The notes: generated by a model from the sequence alone, not told the origin. 64,000 nucleotides of DNA from Haloplanus sp. HW8-1 (GCF_023703795.1 NZ_CP098518.1:2418001-2482000); one strand, 5' to 3'. Shown: positions 43,914-52,930, numbered from the stretch's first letter. Program-made: numbers and translations.

Positions 43914-44927
43914 ATGGCTGTAGACCAGCAAGCGTACGAAGTCGTCGTCGTCGGTGGCGGACCAGCGGGGCTGTCGACGGCACTGTACAGCGTGCGACTT
44001 GGGCACGAAACAGCACTCGTCGACCGTGGCGGGGGCCGGGCAGCGATGATGAAAGACGTTCACAACCTCGTCGGAACGACCGAAGAGACGAGCGGGATGG
44101 AGCTCCTGCAGATCGGGAAGGAGCAACTGGAGGAGTACGGCTGTACGGTACTCTCGGATCGAATCGGATCGGCCGGCCGGACTGACGACGATCGGTTCCG
44201 CCTGTGCGGCACCGACGTGGACTACGTGGCCGACGCGGTCGCGCTGGCGACGGGAATGAACGACGTGCGACCGGACCCGCCGCTCCCTCGAACCGGTCGC
44301 GGGCTCCACTACTGCCTCCACTGTGACGCACACATGTTCGCGGACGAGTCCGTGTACGTGATGGGGTACGGCGAGAGCGCGGCCCACGTCGCTGCAATCC
44401 TGCTCAACTTCACCGACGAAGTTGACCTGCTGACTCGGGGGGACGCGCCAGCGTGGAGCGACGACACCGACGAGATGCTCGACACACATCCGATCGACGT
44501 GATCCACGAGGACGTGACCGGTGTCCAGAACGGGAGCGACGGATGGCTGAAGGCGCTGGAATTCGAAGGGGGAGCCGTCCGCGAGTACAAGGGTGGCTTC
44601 GCGCTGTACGGCGCCGACTACAACAGCGGGCTCGCGACCGACCTCGGCTGTGAACTGAACGACGACGGGACCGTGGAGGTAGACGACCACGGGCGGACGA
44701 GTGTCGACGGCGTCTACGCGATCGGCGATCTCACACCCGGGCACAACCAGGTGCCGATCGCGCTAGGAGACGGCGCGAAAGCGGGGATTTCGATCCACTG
44801 GACGTTGCGGGATTTCCCGCGAGATCCCGACCTCGTCGAGGAACAGGGGCCCGTTCGAAGCGACGAAGTGCCCGGGATGCCGGACGAACTCCTCGAACAG
44901 GCCACCGAGTTCCACACGTACGATTAG
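43914..44927 (+). CDS. Thioredoxin reductase-like FAD/NAD(P) oxidoreductase
   Basis: A 337-residue flavoprotein. The FAD site VVVGGGPAGLSTALYSVRLG starts near residue 10 and the redox pair is Cys134/Cys137 in HYCLHCDAH, the TrxR position. The second nucleotide site is YVMGYGESAAHVAAIL, and VYAIGDLTPGHNQVPIALGD closes the FAD domain. The NAD(P)H motif GYGESA lacks the basic residues expected for NADPH. It may reduce a thioredoxin, glutaredoxin or DsrE-like partner. The ATG at 43914 is chosen; a longer frame has non-coding composition. Confidence 0.85.
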   Translation: MAVDQQAYEVVVVGGGPAGLSTALYSVRLGHETALVDRGGGRAAMMKDVHNLVGTTEETSGMELLQIGKEQLEEYGCTVLSDRIGSAGRTDDDRFRLCGTDVDYVADAVALATGMNDVRPDPPLPRTGRGLHYCLHCDAHMFADESVYVMGYGESAAHVAAILLNFTDEVDLLTRGDAPAWSDDTDEMLDTHPIDVIHEDVTGVQNGSDGWLKALEFEGGAVREYKGGFALYGADYNSGLATDLGCELNDDGTVEVDDHGRTSVDGVYAIGDLTPGHNQVPIALGDGAKAGISIHWTLRDFPRDPDLVEEQGPVRSDEVPGMPDELLEQATEFHTYD

Positions 44928-45067
44928 GTGTGTGAGTCCGTCGTCGATCCCCGCGGCGGTCGCCACACCGCGGAACCCCGGCGAGGATGCGAACCGATCG
45001 ATCTCGTGCAACGGTGCCGCACGCCTGCCGGGTCTATATACACCCTTGCCGTTCGGGTAGGAGTGCA

Positions 45068-45373
45068 ATGCTCGTCGTCCATGCGACGTTTCCGATCGAT
45101 CCGAACCACCGCGACCGAGCGGTCGAACTGATGCGAGAGCTCGCCGAAAAGTCCCGGGCGGAGGATGGAATCATCGACTATCGGGTCAACACGGATATCG
45201 ACGACCCGAACCTGTTCCGGTTCGTCGAACGGTACGAGAGCGAAGCGGCGTTCGGCGCACACGTCGAAACGGATCATTTCGGCGAGTTCGAGGCGGCGCT
45301 TCCCGAACTGCTCGACGGTGAGCCCGACCTAACCCGGTTCGACGTCGAGAGCGTCAGCGACGTCGAACTCTAG
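45068..45373 (+). CDS. Antibiotic biosynthesis monooxygenase (ABM) family protein
   Basis: A 101-residue ferredoxin-like alpha+beta protein. MLVVHATFPIDPNHRDRAVE opens the first strand and helix, EDGIIDYRVNTDIDDPNLFR carries the family pattern, and HVETDHFGEFEAALPEL the second helix. Members act as cofactor-free quinol monooxygenases or heme-degrading enzymes. Located between the TrxR-like and DsrE genes on the same strand. Specific reaction unknown. Confidence 0.8.
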   Translation: MLVVHATFPIDPNHRDRAVELMRELAEKSRAEDGIIDYRVNTDIDDPNLFRFVERYESEAAFGAHVETDHFGEFEAALPELLDGEPDLTRFDVESVSDVEL

Positions 45374-45560
45374 TCCTTCCGGCCGCACGTCGGTCGAATC
45401 CCGAAACCCATCCCCGACCGCGGTCTCTACCCGACTGGCCTCGAAGTCCCAGTATCGACTCTGGCCTTCGACAGGGGCCTTTTAAATCGAGTGGGACCAG
45501 GTGTGCGGATTGCACAGCCACGCGTCCCCTATATGAGGCGGCGGCGTACCAGGAGCCGGA

Positions 45561-45917
45561 ATGGTGAAAGCAGCAGTTATCGTTCTCGCAGGCACCGACT
45601 CACACGCCGACCAAGGCCGTCTCGCGAACGGGCTCGAAACGGCCAAGGAGTTCGCCGAGACGGACGGCGACGACGTCGAACTCATCTTCGACGGAGCCGG
45701 GACGCAGTGGATTCCCGAACTCGAAGACGAGGACAGCGACTACCACGAACTCTATCGGACGGTTCGGGACGATACCTCCGTCTGTGACTACTGCGCCGGC
45801 GCGTTCGGCGTCGACGACATCGTGAACGACGCCGGACTGGTCACGCTCGACGACCACGACGGGCACCCGAGCATTCGGTCGCTCGTCGCCGACGGGTACG
45901 AAGTTATTACTTTCTGA
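45561..45917 (+). CDS. DsrE/DsrF-like protein
   Basis: A 118-residue protein with the DsrE fold: VIVLAGTDSHADQGRLANGL at the front, VELIFDGAGTQWIPELED and CDYCAGAFGVDDIVND near residue 75, which places two Cys at the usual active-site helix. The last strand is GYEVITF. DsrE-like proteins carry sulfur as persulfide. A TATA-like ctatatgagg lies about 25 bases before the ATG, fitting a leaderless start. Part of the local sulfur/thiol cluster. Confidence 0.85.
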   Translation: MVKAAVIVLAGTDSHADQGRLANGLETAKEFAETDGDDVELIFDGAGTQWIPELEDEDSDYHELYRTVRDDTSVCDYCAGAFGVDDIVNDAGLVTLDDHDGHPSIRSLVADGYEVITF

Positions 45918-46101
45918 TAACTGTCGTCTCTAACACCGCGCGTGAACGTAGAGACGGACCATTCGAGGACAGTCAGTCGATTGCGGGCTATCGACGATTA
46001 CGGATCGTCGTCCATCGTACGACGAACTGATTCGATACGTGATCGGATCGACCGACACTCAAGTGTCGAGTATAAATTAGAGATACGTTTTACTGCGGCG
46101 C

Positions 46102-46377
46102 TTATCCGCCGGCACGCATCGCTTTCTGGGCGAAGCGTTCGATAAGCGAATCGAGGGCGTTGGGGTCACCCTCGAAGATCAGGTCGACCTGCGTCAGCGA
46201 AACGGACGGGCCGATCCCGACGGTCTGTGAGGAGAGCGTCGCCGTCCAGTCGTCGGCAGCGACGCGGTCGTCGTCGACCCGTTCTGCGCCCAGGTTTTCG
46301 AGATAGGTGATCGCGAGACGTTCCGAAATACCGCGGAACGAACGCTCCCGTCGCACCCAGTTCTCGTTCGCACTCAT
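46102..46377 (-). CDS. Small conserved protein of unknown function
   Basis: A 91-residue acidic protein with one hydrophilic alpha/beta domain (ERLAITYLENLGAERVDDDR, DWTATLSSQTVGIGPS). The start is the ATG at 46377, since the extension to 46479 has poor coding character. It lies just downstream of the hydrolase gene on the same strand, with 108 bases between. No family was recognised. Confidence 0.55.
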   Translation of the reverse strand: MSANENWVRRERSFRGISERLAITYLENLGAERVDDDRVAADDWTATLSSQTVGIGPSVSLTQVDLIFEGDPNALDSLIERFAQKAMRAGG

Positions 46378-46485
46378 GCGCTCTGCATCCCCCGAAGAGG
46401 AATTCGTGCTCGGAAATCCATACCGTCGATGGATGCTCCGGTATAAAAAGCCACGCGGCGGCGTGCAACGACGGTACACGACCGA

Positions 46486-47466
46486 TCACAGGATTTCGGG
46501 GAATCCCATGTACCGGTCGGCGAGGACGTCGGTGCCCTGGTGTTCGGTGACGAAATCGATGATGGCATCGGCGCCGAGATGGGGTTGATCCACCAGCGCG
46601 AGGTGGCCCGCCTCCTGCAGCGGCTGGATGCGAACAGGGGCGTTCGTGATGTCGTATCGGAACCGGAACCGGATCGCGGAGTCCATCATGATGTCCTGCA
46701 ACCCCCAGAGGAGCATCGTCGGGGCGGTGATATCCTCGTAGGGAATGTCGAGCATCCAGTCGGGATCGAGCGACGCCCCACGAAGTGCGAGGGCGCGAAT
46801 GGCGTCGAGTTTCGGCGAGCCGTAGCCGGCGTCGCCGTTGAGCTGTGAGCCCCCGTCGGCGTAGTCGACTGTCTCGTACGGTTCGCGGAGTTTCCGGAGG
46901 TCGTGTGTCGTTCGCGCTGTCGAGACGCCCTCTTTGATGGCTCCACCCCGGAAGTTGCTCGGTTCGTGCACCATCGTCCGGAGGGTCTGGACGAGTTTCA
47001 TCGGGAAATCCGCGACGGCCTTTCGGAACTCCTCCTCGTCGTCGATGAAGGCCAGCCGGCCGATGGATTCGATCTCCGCGACCGGCCAGTTGTCGTAGGC
47101 GACCGGGTCGACGGCGACACAGATGTCCGTCTTGTCGGGGTAGCGAGCGGCGAAGTCGAGGGCGATACCACCGCCCCAGTCGTCGCCGGCGACGATCATC
47201 GAGTCGTGGCCCCACTCGTCCATCAGCTCCGCGATGATGTGGGAGTCGTTCTCCCAGGAGTACTCCCAGTCGTCCAGTGGTTTGTCGCTCTTTCCCATAC
47301 CGATGAGGTCGATGGCGTACGTCTGGAAATACGGCGAGAGGAGGTCCTGAATCGGTTCCCACTGGGAACTGTTGGTGGGCACGCCGTGGACCATCACGAT
47401 CGGTGGTCCCTCGTCGCCGTCCGTTCGGTAGTGGATCTCGTGTCCGCGTACGGTTGCTGTTGGCAT
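46486..47466 (-). CDS. Alpha/beta hydrolase, haloalkane dehalogenase-like
   Basis: A 326-residue alpha/beta hydrolase. IVMVHGVPTNSSQWEPIQDL gives the HGxP loop, IDLIGMGKSDKPLDDWEYSW is nearly the dehalogenase consensus, and AGDDWGGGIALDFAARYP near residue 98 has Asp-Trp in the nucleophile elbow, as in haloalkane dehalogenases. QEAGHLALVDQP near residue 290 supplies the catalytic His. The Asn of the dehalogenase HGNP is Val here, so halide binding is uncertain and epoxide hydrolysis is possible. Longer C-terminus than usual. Confidence 0.85.
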   Translation of the reverse strand: MPTATVRGHEIHYRTDGDEGPPIVMVHGVPTNSSQWEPIQDLLSPYFQTYAIDLIGMGKSDKPLDDWEYSWENDSHIIAELMDEWGHDSMIVAGDDWGGGIALDFAARYPDKTDICVAVDPVAYDNWPVAEIESIGRLAFIDDEEEFRKAVADFPMKLVQTLRTMVHEPSNFRGGAIKEGVSTARTTHDLRKLREPYETVDYADGGSQLNGDAGYGSPKLDAIRALALRGASLDPDWMLDIPYEDITAPTMLLWGLQDIMMDSAIRFRFRYDITNAPVRIQPLQEAGHLALVDQPHLGADAIIDFVTEHQGTDVLADRYMGFPEIL

Positions 47467-47553
47467 TGCACATACTCGGACGCAGCGTGGTATCTAATAC
47501 CTGAAGCGACGTTGGGACGGCGTTGCACAGGCGACGGTGGAGGGAAAAACGAC

Positions 47554-48045
47554 CTACGTCGACATCGCGTACGCGATGGCGAGGGGAATCGCGTAGACGA
47601 TGTGGCCGATCGTCGAGACGACCGTCGCCGGGAACGCGACGTTCGGGAACGGTGGCGCAGCGGGGAAGCCGACGGCCGCGAGCCACAGCGGCATCACGAG
47701 CGCCGCGAGGACGAGCGTCGTCAAGATGCCGTAGGCGACGCCGAGACCGATCGCTCCGGTGAACTCACGGGCAGGTTCGCGTAGCGGTCCGAACTGGACG
47801 AGCGCGACGTACACGAGACCGAGGACGACACCGTGGAACTGGTGGATCGCCCAGCCTGCGAGCAACGCCGGGCCGTCGATACCGTACATGGCCGGGATTA
47901 CCACCTCCAGCAGCGGGGCCGGCATGACGAACATCATCATCAGCCCGAAGAAGATGCTCCCGACGAACCCGCCGGCCGCCCCGGCGATCCATTGATCCGA
48001 CGTCACGGACGATACTGACGAGGCCGTTGTGGTTTCAGTTGCCAT
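47554..48045 (-). CDS. Membrane protein of unknown function
   Basis: A 163-residue protein with about four hydrophobic helices (GGFVGSIFFGLMMMFVMPAP, HGVVLGLVYVALVQFG, ILTTLVLAALVMPLWLAAVG and a C-terminal helix). His in AIHQFHGVVLG could line a membrane site. The start is the ATG at 48045. It is divergent from the disulfide reductase at 48176. The truncated protein at 43586 is a relative. Confidence 0.7.
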   Translation of the reverse strand: MATETTTASSVSSVTSDQWIAGAAGGFVGSIFFGLMMMFVMPAPLLEVVIPAMYGIDGPALLAGWAIHQFHGVVLGLVYVALVQFGPLREPAREFTGAIGLGVAYGILTTLVLAALVMPLWLAAVGFPAAPPFPNVAFPATVVSTIGHIVYAIPLAIAYAMST

Positions 48046-48175
48046 AGTTGTCTCCGTTCCGGTCCACGCACCCCACAACAATAATCAATTCGCTAACCAA
48101 TTGGTGAGTAGGTTACCACGAGGAAATGTCGGAATGCAACCGGACGTTCATACTCGAAGACGTGTGAACGGGCGT

Positions 48176-49600
48176 ATGGAAGAGTTCGACTTTCTGGTGA
48201 TCGGCTCCGGGTCGGGGCTCGACGTCGCCAACGTCGCGGCGAATCAAGGGCAGTCCGTCGCCGTGGTCGAGAAGGGGCCACTGGGCGGCACCTGTCTCAA
48301 TCGCGGCTGTATCCCGTCGAAGTTACTGCTCTATCACGCGGACGTCCTCGAAACGGTCGAGCGCGCCGGAGAGTTTCACATCGACGCTCGCGTCGCCGAC
48401 GTCGAGTTCGCCGACATCGTCCGGGAAGTGAACGAGGAGGTAGAGGCGGACGCGGAGTCCATCAGGCAGGGCCTCCGCTCGTCGTCCCAACACAGCCTGT
48501 TCGAGGGAGAAGGGCGGTTCGTCGACGACCACACGGTCGAAGTCGTCGACGGCGAAGACGACGGGGCCCGACTCCGGGCCGAGACGATCCTCATCGCGGC
48601 GGGATCACGGCCGGCGATTCCGTCTATCGACGGTATCGACGAGGTCGATTATGTGACGAGCACGGAGGCGCTCCAACTCGAAACGCCCCCGGACCATCTC
48701 GTGATCGTCGGGGGTGGCTACATCGCGGCCGAACTCGGCCACTTCTTCGGGACGTTCGGCAGCGACGTGACGATCATCGGCCGTCGACCGAACCTGCTTC
48801 CGGAGGCCGACGACGAAGTCGCCGAATCCTTCACCGAACGGTACGCCGACCGATTCACCGTCCACACCGGGCACACCGCGACCGCAGTCTCGGAGAGTGA
48901 CGGTACCGTGTCCGTCGAGGCACGGCCGTACGAATACGGAGACGATGGGGGCATCGTCGACGACGACACAAGCGTCACCGTGACAGGCGACGAGTTGCTG
49001 ATCGCCGCCGGGCGCGTGTCGAACGCCGACACGCTGAACCTCGATGCCACGGGGGTCGAAACCGACGAGCAGGGGTTCGTCGAAACCGACGAGTACCTGC
49101 GGACGGCCGCCGACGGCGTCTGGGCACTGGGCGACATCGTCGGCGAGTACCTGCTGAAACACAACGCCAACCACGAAGCACGGACCGTCGCACGAAACAT
49201 CTTCGGGAGCGACCTCGAAGCGGTCGATTACAGCGCGATGCCCTTCGCCGTGTTCGCCTCGCCGGAAGTGGCTGGCGTCGGCGCCAGCGAGAGCGACCTG
49301 CGAGCCGAGGGACGGGACTACGCGACCAACACCTACCGATACGAGGAGACCGCCCGCGGCGACGCGATGAAAGCCGAAGGCTTCGTGAAGGTGCTCATCG
49401 ACCTCGACGGGGAAATACTCGGTTGCCACATCGTCGGCCCCGACGCCTCCACGCTCGTGCAGGAAGTCGTCGTCGCGATGACGGCCGGCACCGGAACCGT
49501 ACAGGACATCCGCGAGAGTATTCATATCCACCCGGCCCTCCCCGAAGTCGTCCAGCGGGCGTTCTCCGGGCAGTTCACCCGCGGCGGACATGATCACTGA
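48176..49600 (+). CDS. Class I flavoprotein disulfide reductase, mycothione reductase-like, paralogue
   Basis: A 474-residue enzyme with FAD motif GSGSGLDVANVAANQG, redox Cys40/Cys45 (GTCLNRGCIPSK), NAD(P)H motif GGGYIAAELGHFFG near residue 180, and the C-terminal active-site segment HIHPALPEVVQRAFSG. YLLKHNANHEARTVARNIFG and the HPALPEVV end resemble mycothione reductase closely. Unlike the copy at 36592, the acidic residue after HPALP is kept, so the catalytic His-Glu pair is probably complete. An insert after VSVEARP (YEYGDDGGIVDDD) is an acidic surface loop. Likely substrate is a low-molecular-weight thiol disulfide (inference). Confidence 0.85.
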   Translation: MEEFDFLVIGSGSGLDVANVAANQGQSVAVVEKGPLGGTCLNRGCIPSKLLLYHADVLETVERAGEFHIDARVADVEFADIVREVNEEVEADAESIRQGLRSSSQHSLFEGEGRFVDDHTVEVVDGEDDGARLRAETILIAAGSRPAIPSIDGIDEVDYVTSTEALQLETPPDHLVIVGGGYIAAELGHFFGTFGSDVTIIGRRPNLLPEADDEVAESFTERYADRFTVHTGHTATAVSESDGTVSVEARPYEYGDDGGIVDDDTSVTVTGDELLIAAGRVSNADTLNLDATGVETDEQGFVETDEYLRTAADGVWALGDIVGEYLLKHNANHEARTVARNIFGSDLEAVDYSAMPFAVFASPEVAGVGASESDLRAEGRDYATNTYRYEETARGDAMKAEGFVKVLIDLDGEILGCHIVGPDASTLVQEVVVAMTAGTGTVQDIRESIHIHPALPEVVQRAFSGQFTRGGHDH

Positions 49601-49639
49601 TTGCGCGGGGTGGACTGGGCTGGTCCCCTTCTCGTACCC

Positions 49640-49900
49640 CTACGACTCGGCGGTCGTGAGCGAGTAGACGCGCTGTCGGGCGTCGGCGAACGAGATTCGG
49701 GAGGTCACCACATCCTGGTCTTCGAGTTTCCGCAGTGCGTACCGAACTGTTCGGTCCGGAAGTCGCGTCGATTCGACGAGTTCCGCCTGTGTGAGACGGC
49801 CCTCGTACTCCAGAGTCTTGGCGACCAGTTTCGCGCTCGGTGGGAGTGCTCGTAACGACGATAGTTCCGGCGACGACGGGACGGTAGTCTGACCAACCAT
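49640..49900 (-). CDS. Winged-helix transcriptional regulator (MarR-like)
   Basis: An 86-residue single-domain regulator: LPPSAKLVAKTLEYEGRLTQ, AELVESTRLPDRTVRYALRK with the recognition helix, and the wing DVVTSRISFADARQRVYSL. The start at the ATG 49900 is chosen. It is convergent with the disulfide reductase gene, 39 bases from its stop. No ligand domain; target unknown. Confidence 0.8.
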   Translation of the reverse strand: MVGQTTVPSSPELSSLRALPPSAKLVAKTLEYEGRLTQAELVESTRLPDRTVRYALRKLEDQDVVTSRISFADARQRVYSLTTAES

Positions 49901-50000
49901 TAGTATCAGCGACGACGGGAACACTATTAACCCCGTATCGGCTGTGCATTGGAGCTACACGCTCGGATTTGGCCGTCTCATACGAATCTTCGTAACCGTA

Positions 50001-51242
50001 TCACGCGCTCGATGTCGCCTCCGACGTGAACACGCGGGTATCCGGTCTGAACGCCGCCCAACTGAACCAGAAGAGGTCGTCCCAGTGGGGATGTCGGTCG
50101 AGCGTCCGCCCCGCGAGCTCCCCAGCGACGGCCTCCCCCGAGAGCGTCCAGTACGTCCCGGTTTCGTCGTCCCGAGCGACGGCCTCGCCCGGACCGTCGG
50201 GCGCGGGACGAAACGTGAGAACGTGTTCCCCAACCTGTCGGTAAAAGACGTTGCCAATTTCCCGTTCGGGATCGTACAGCACGGCGATAGCCGTCCCGCC
50301 GACCGTTTCGTTGATGACGGAGCACTCGTCGAGGACTGCCCGAGGAATCGCGACCCGCTCCCCGTCGCGTTCGATCCCGAGGACGTACGACATCGCCGGG
50401 AGTCGGTCGTCGACGGCAGTTGTGAGACCGTGGAATGGCGTTTCCCTCGCTTCGAGTTTCGGGATGGCGACCATCATATCGAGCATGACGGCGACGATTC
50501 TATCCCTGAGGGACTGCGGCGGAGCGGAAACCAGCGTCGTCTCCGGATGAAGACGTTTCCACTCTCCCCACTCGGAAATCTGGACGGGGATCGACTCCAG
50601 TGTTGTCCCCTCGTCGGGCCCCGCGACGACGCGCGCCTCGAGTTGCTGAATGTAATTTCCGGTGTTCCGGTCCAGCAATAGAATGTTGTTGTCGGGAGCC
50701 GTGATGGGCAGGATATCCATCGGCTCGCCGTCGAATTCTGCGTGAAACGCGACACCGCTGTTACAGAGCACACAGTACGTGACGACGAGCGAATCTCCCT
50801 GGACGACATCGGGAAGATAGTGGGGCCGCGCGATGTGTTTCCGCGGATACGCCCTCGCCTCGCCATCTTGGTAGAGACCGAGCACCATCTCGTCCGGACC
50901 GAGCAGTTCGTCTCCCTCCGCCGCCGAGAGCACGGTTCGTTCTTTCGGAGGCGACATGACCGAGGGGACGTAGCCGATCCAGAACGCGACGGCCGAAACG
51001 AGTGTCGTCACTCCGAGAAGCCCGATCCAGCGGAGCTGCCCGTCGACGAGCGCACGCACGAACAGGACGAGCAGAGAGAGGATGCCGACGCCTCTGAGTA
51101 GCCACCGGCGCTCGAAGAGAGCAATCTGTTTTTCGCGCGAGTACAGCACTAGGTCAACCGTCGCCGGTGAAAACGGGAGATACGTGACGGCCAACAGCGC
51201 GACACCGAAGATGTAGAGTCCGACGTTGACCAGGTCGATCAT
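50001..51242 (-). CDS. DUF3179-domain protein with N-terminal membrane helices
   Basis: A 413-residue protein. Residues 1-100 contain three or four hydrophobic helices (NVGLYIFGVALLAVTYLPFS, GVGILSLLVLFVRALVDG, WIGLLGVTTLVSAVAFWIGY). The rest is DUF3179: QDGEARAYPRKHIARPHYL, VVTYCVLCNSGVAF with a CxxC, EWGEWKRLHPETTLV and a C-terminal TGTYWTLSGEAVAGELAGRT segment. The domain is probably extracytoplasmic. Function of DUF3179 is not established. Confidence 0.83.
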   Translation of the reverse strand: MIDLVNVGLYIFGVALLAVTYLPFSPATVDLVLYSREKQIALFERRWLLRGVGILSLLVLFVRALVDGQLRWIGLLGVTTLVSAVAFWIGYVPSVMSPPKERTVLSAAEGDELLGPDEMVLGLYQDGEARAYPRKHIARPHYLPDVVQGDSLVVTYCVLCNSGVAFHAEFDGEPMDILPITAPDNNILLLDRNTGNYIQQLEARVVAGPDEGTTLESIPVQISEWGEWKRLHPETTLVSAPPQSLRDRIVAVMLDMMVAIPKLEARETPFHGLTTAVDDRLPAMSYVLGIERDGERVAIPRAVLDECSVINETVGGTAIAVLYDPEREIGNVFYRQVGEHVLTFRPAPDGPGEAVARDDETGTYWTLSGEAVAGELAGRTLDRHPHWDDLFWFSWAAFRPDTRVFTSEATSSA

Positions 51243-51649
51243 GGAGTCCCTCCGGGAGTGGACTGCGACATCTGGAAATCAAACGTGACCGACACTGACC
51301 GACAGTCGATTCGAACACCCATGACAGGGGACTGCAGGACAGGGAGGCTGTTTAATCCAGTTCGCTCGCTACAGCGACCCTCCCGTGCGCGAAAGGTATA
51401 ATATCGGCGTCTACTATCCCGCCAATCGTGACTGAAGTCGTCGTGGAGACTGTCCCGAAAACGGTCGTATCAGGCCGCTTCACCTGACGTGGCAACTCAT
51501 CGTGGATGTGTCCCGCCGGAGCGGCCGACAGGCTCGCTTGAACGCCTCGGAGGCTGTCAGAACCATCTGGGACGACATTCCCGGAGGGTCAAGGACACCT
51601 CGCTCTCACCACGGCCGTTTGCTAAGGAAGAGAAAACGACCGAGAAAAT
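51243..51649. other. Intergenic region with a merA relic
   Basis: Contains the merA-like 3' fragment at 51490-51560, a weak GGGAGG/CCTCCC inverted repeat (51342-51384) and otherwise no gene. A tract ataatatc near 51402 could be a promoter. Confidence 0.45.
51490..51560 (-). pseudogene. Decayed 3' end of a merA-like gene
   Basis: About 70 bases match the 3' end of the intact merA (52935-53005) at roughly three-quarters of positions. On the minus strand it reads SEAFKRACRPLRRDTSTMSC, against SEAFKHACQAFRRDTSTMSC in the intact gene. The second cysteine of the terminal pair is lost (SCH for SCC) and the upstream coding region is absent. It marks an older merA copy or a duplication scar. Confidence 0.72.
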
Positions 51650-52744
51650 TCAATCGTCGCCGGGGACCGGGTCCGGAATCTCGCTGCTATTGAGTGTCGC
51701 CTCCGGCAGTAGCATGGCTTCGAAGTCGAACGCTGCCAACTCCTCGTCGGCAGCGACGCGGGCGGGCCAGTCGGGGTTGGCCAGCGCGCTCTTGGCCACG
51801 GTCACGAGGTCTGCACCGGATGCGAGAACATTCCGGGCGTCCACAGGGTCACCGAGTCCACCGTTCGCGAGTATCCGTGTGTCCGCGTGTTCGACGGCCA
51901 GTTCGGCGAGCGTCCGGTCCGTCCCCGAGAACGCCGGCGTCGTGATGTCCGGGTCGGTCACGTGGACGTAGTCGCCGGCATCGAGCGTCGACAGATAGGT
52001 CTCCGCCTCGTCGACAGTCCAGCGGTGTTCCTCGTCGTTGACCTTCGTCTGCGAGAGGCGGATACCGACGACGAAGTCGTCCGGTGTCGCCTCGATGACG
52101 GCGTCGAGAACCTCCTTCGGGAACCGGGCGCGGGCCGCAGGTGAGCCACCGTACGCATCGGTGCGGTCGTTGAGATGCTGCGAGAGGAACGTGTCGAGCA
52201 GATAGCCGTTCGCGCCGTGAATCTCGACGCCGTCGAAGCCGGCTTGGACGGCGCGTTCGGCCGCCGCGACGAAGGACGCACGGATGTCGTCGAGATCGTC
52301 GCTCGATAGCTTTCGGGGCGTTGCGAATGCACCCTCGCCGCCGTAGATCGGCAACTGCTCGCCCGTCGGGGTAACAGCCGAGGGAGCGACCGGCTCACCG
52401 TGTTCAGCCTGCGTGAGTGGCCCGGCGTGCATCAACTGGGCGACGATAGGCGATCCGGCGGCGTGAACCGCTTGGGTAACCCTCTCCCACGCGGCAGCCT
52501 GGCTGTCGGTTGCGAGGCCAGGTTGATTGTCGTACCCCTGCCCGCTCATCTCGGGATACGTCCCTTCGGTAATGAGCAGGGAGAAGCCACCCTCGGCGAA
52601 CTTCGCATAGTAGCGTGCCATCTCGGCCGTCGCCGTCCCGTCGGCGTTGGCCGACGTTCTCGTCATCGGTGCCAGTCCGATACGCGAGTCGAGTTGCAGT
52701 TCGCCAAGCGACGACTCGTCGAAGAGTGGATCGGAATCAGTCAT
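51650..52744 (-). CDS. Old Yellow Enzyme family NADH:flavin oxidoreductase
   Basis: A 364-residue FMN TIM-barrel enzyme. RIGLAPMTRTSANADG opens the barrel, LMHAGPLTQAEHG near residue 105 is the FMN/substrate loop, and DGVEIHGANGYLLDTFLSQH near residue 165 carries the His-Asn pair. NDRTDAYGGSPAARARFPKE and ILANGGLGDP complete the family pattern. Reduces activated alkenes such as enones. The ATG at 52744 is chosen. Downstream of merA on the same strand with 186 bases and a hairpin between, so probably separate. Confidence 0.92.
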   Translation of the reverse strand: MTDSDPLFDESSLGELQLDSRIGLAPMTRTSANADGTATAEMARYYAKFAEGGFSLLITEGTYPEMSGQGYDNQPGLATDSQAAAWERVTQAVHAAGSPIVAQLMHAGPLTQAEHGEPVAPSAVTPTGEQLPIYGGEGAFATPRKLSSDDLDDIRASFVAAAERAVQAGFDGVEIHGANGYLLDTFLSQHLNDRTDAYGGSPAARARFPKEVLDAVIEATPDDFVVGIRLSQTKVNDEEHRWTVDEAETYLSTLDAGDYVHVTDPDITTPAFSGTDRTLAELAVEHADTRILANGGLGDPVDARNVLASGADLVTVAKSALANPDWPARVAADEELAAFDFEAMLLPEATLNSSEIPDPVPGDD

Positions 52745-52855
52745 CACGAGACGTACTGTGGGACGAAAAATAAGCGGGCGGCGGACTGGCGAAGCGCGTG
52801 CACAAAATGAGTGGTGATGTCTCCCACTATTGTTCGGCAACGCGTCCATCCTATC

Positions 52856-52883
52856 CTTCCAGCCAGTCTAGCTCGACTGGAAG
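52856..52883 (-). terminator. Hairpin between merA and the OYE gene
   Basis: cttccag and CTGGAAG pair at the outside, or CCAGTC (52863-52868) with GACTGG (52875-52880) at the inside. It lies about 50 bases past the merA stop on the minus strand. Probable 3'-end signal. Confidence 0.45.
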
Positions 52884-52930
52884 TCGCTACCGCCTCATTG
52901 CGACCATCTGTCAATCCTGCCATTGAGGGG

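Noticed and set aside
46166-47686. 506-codon frame overlapping the alpha/beta hydrolase on the same strand in another frame
   Set aside because: Arg/Pro-rich composition typical of out-of-frame GC-rich DNA; the hydrolase frame has all catalytic motifs.
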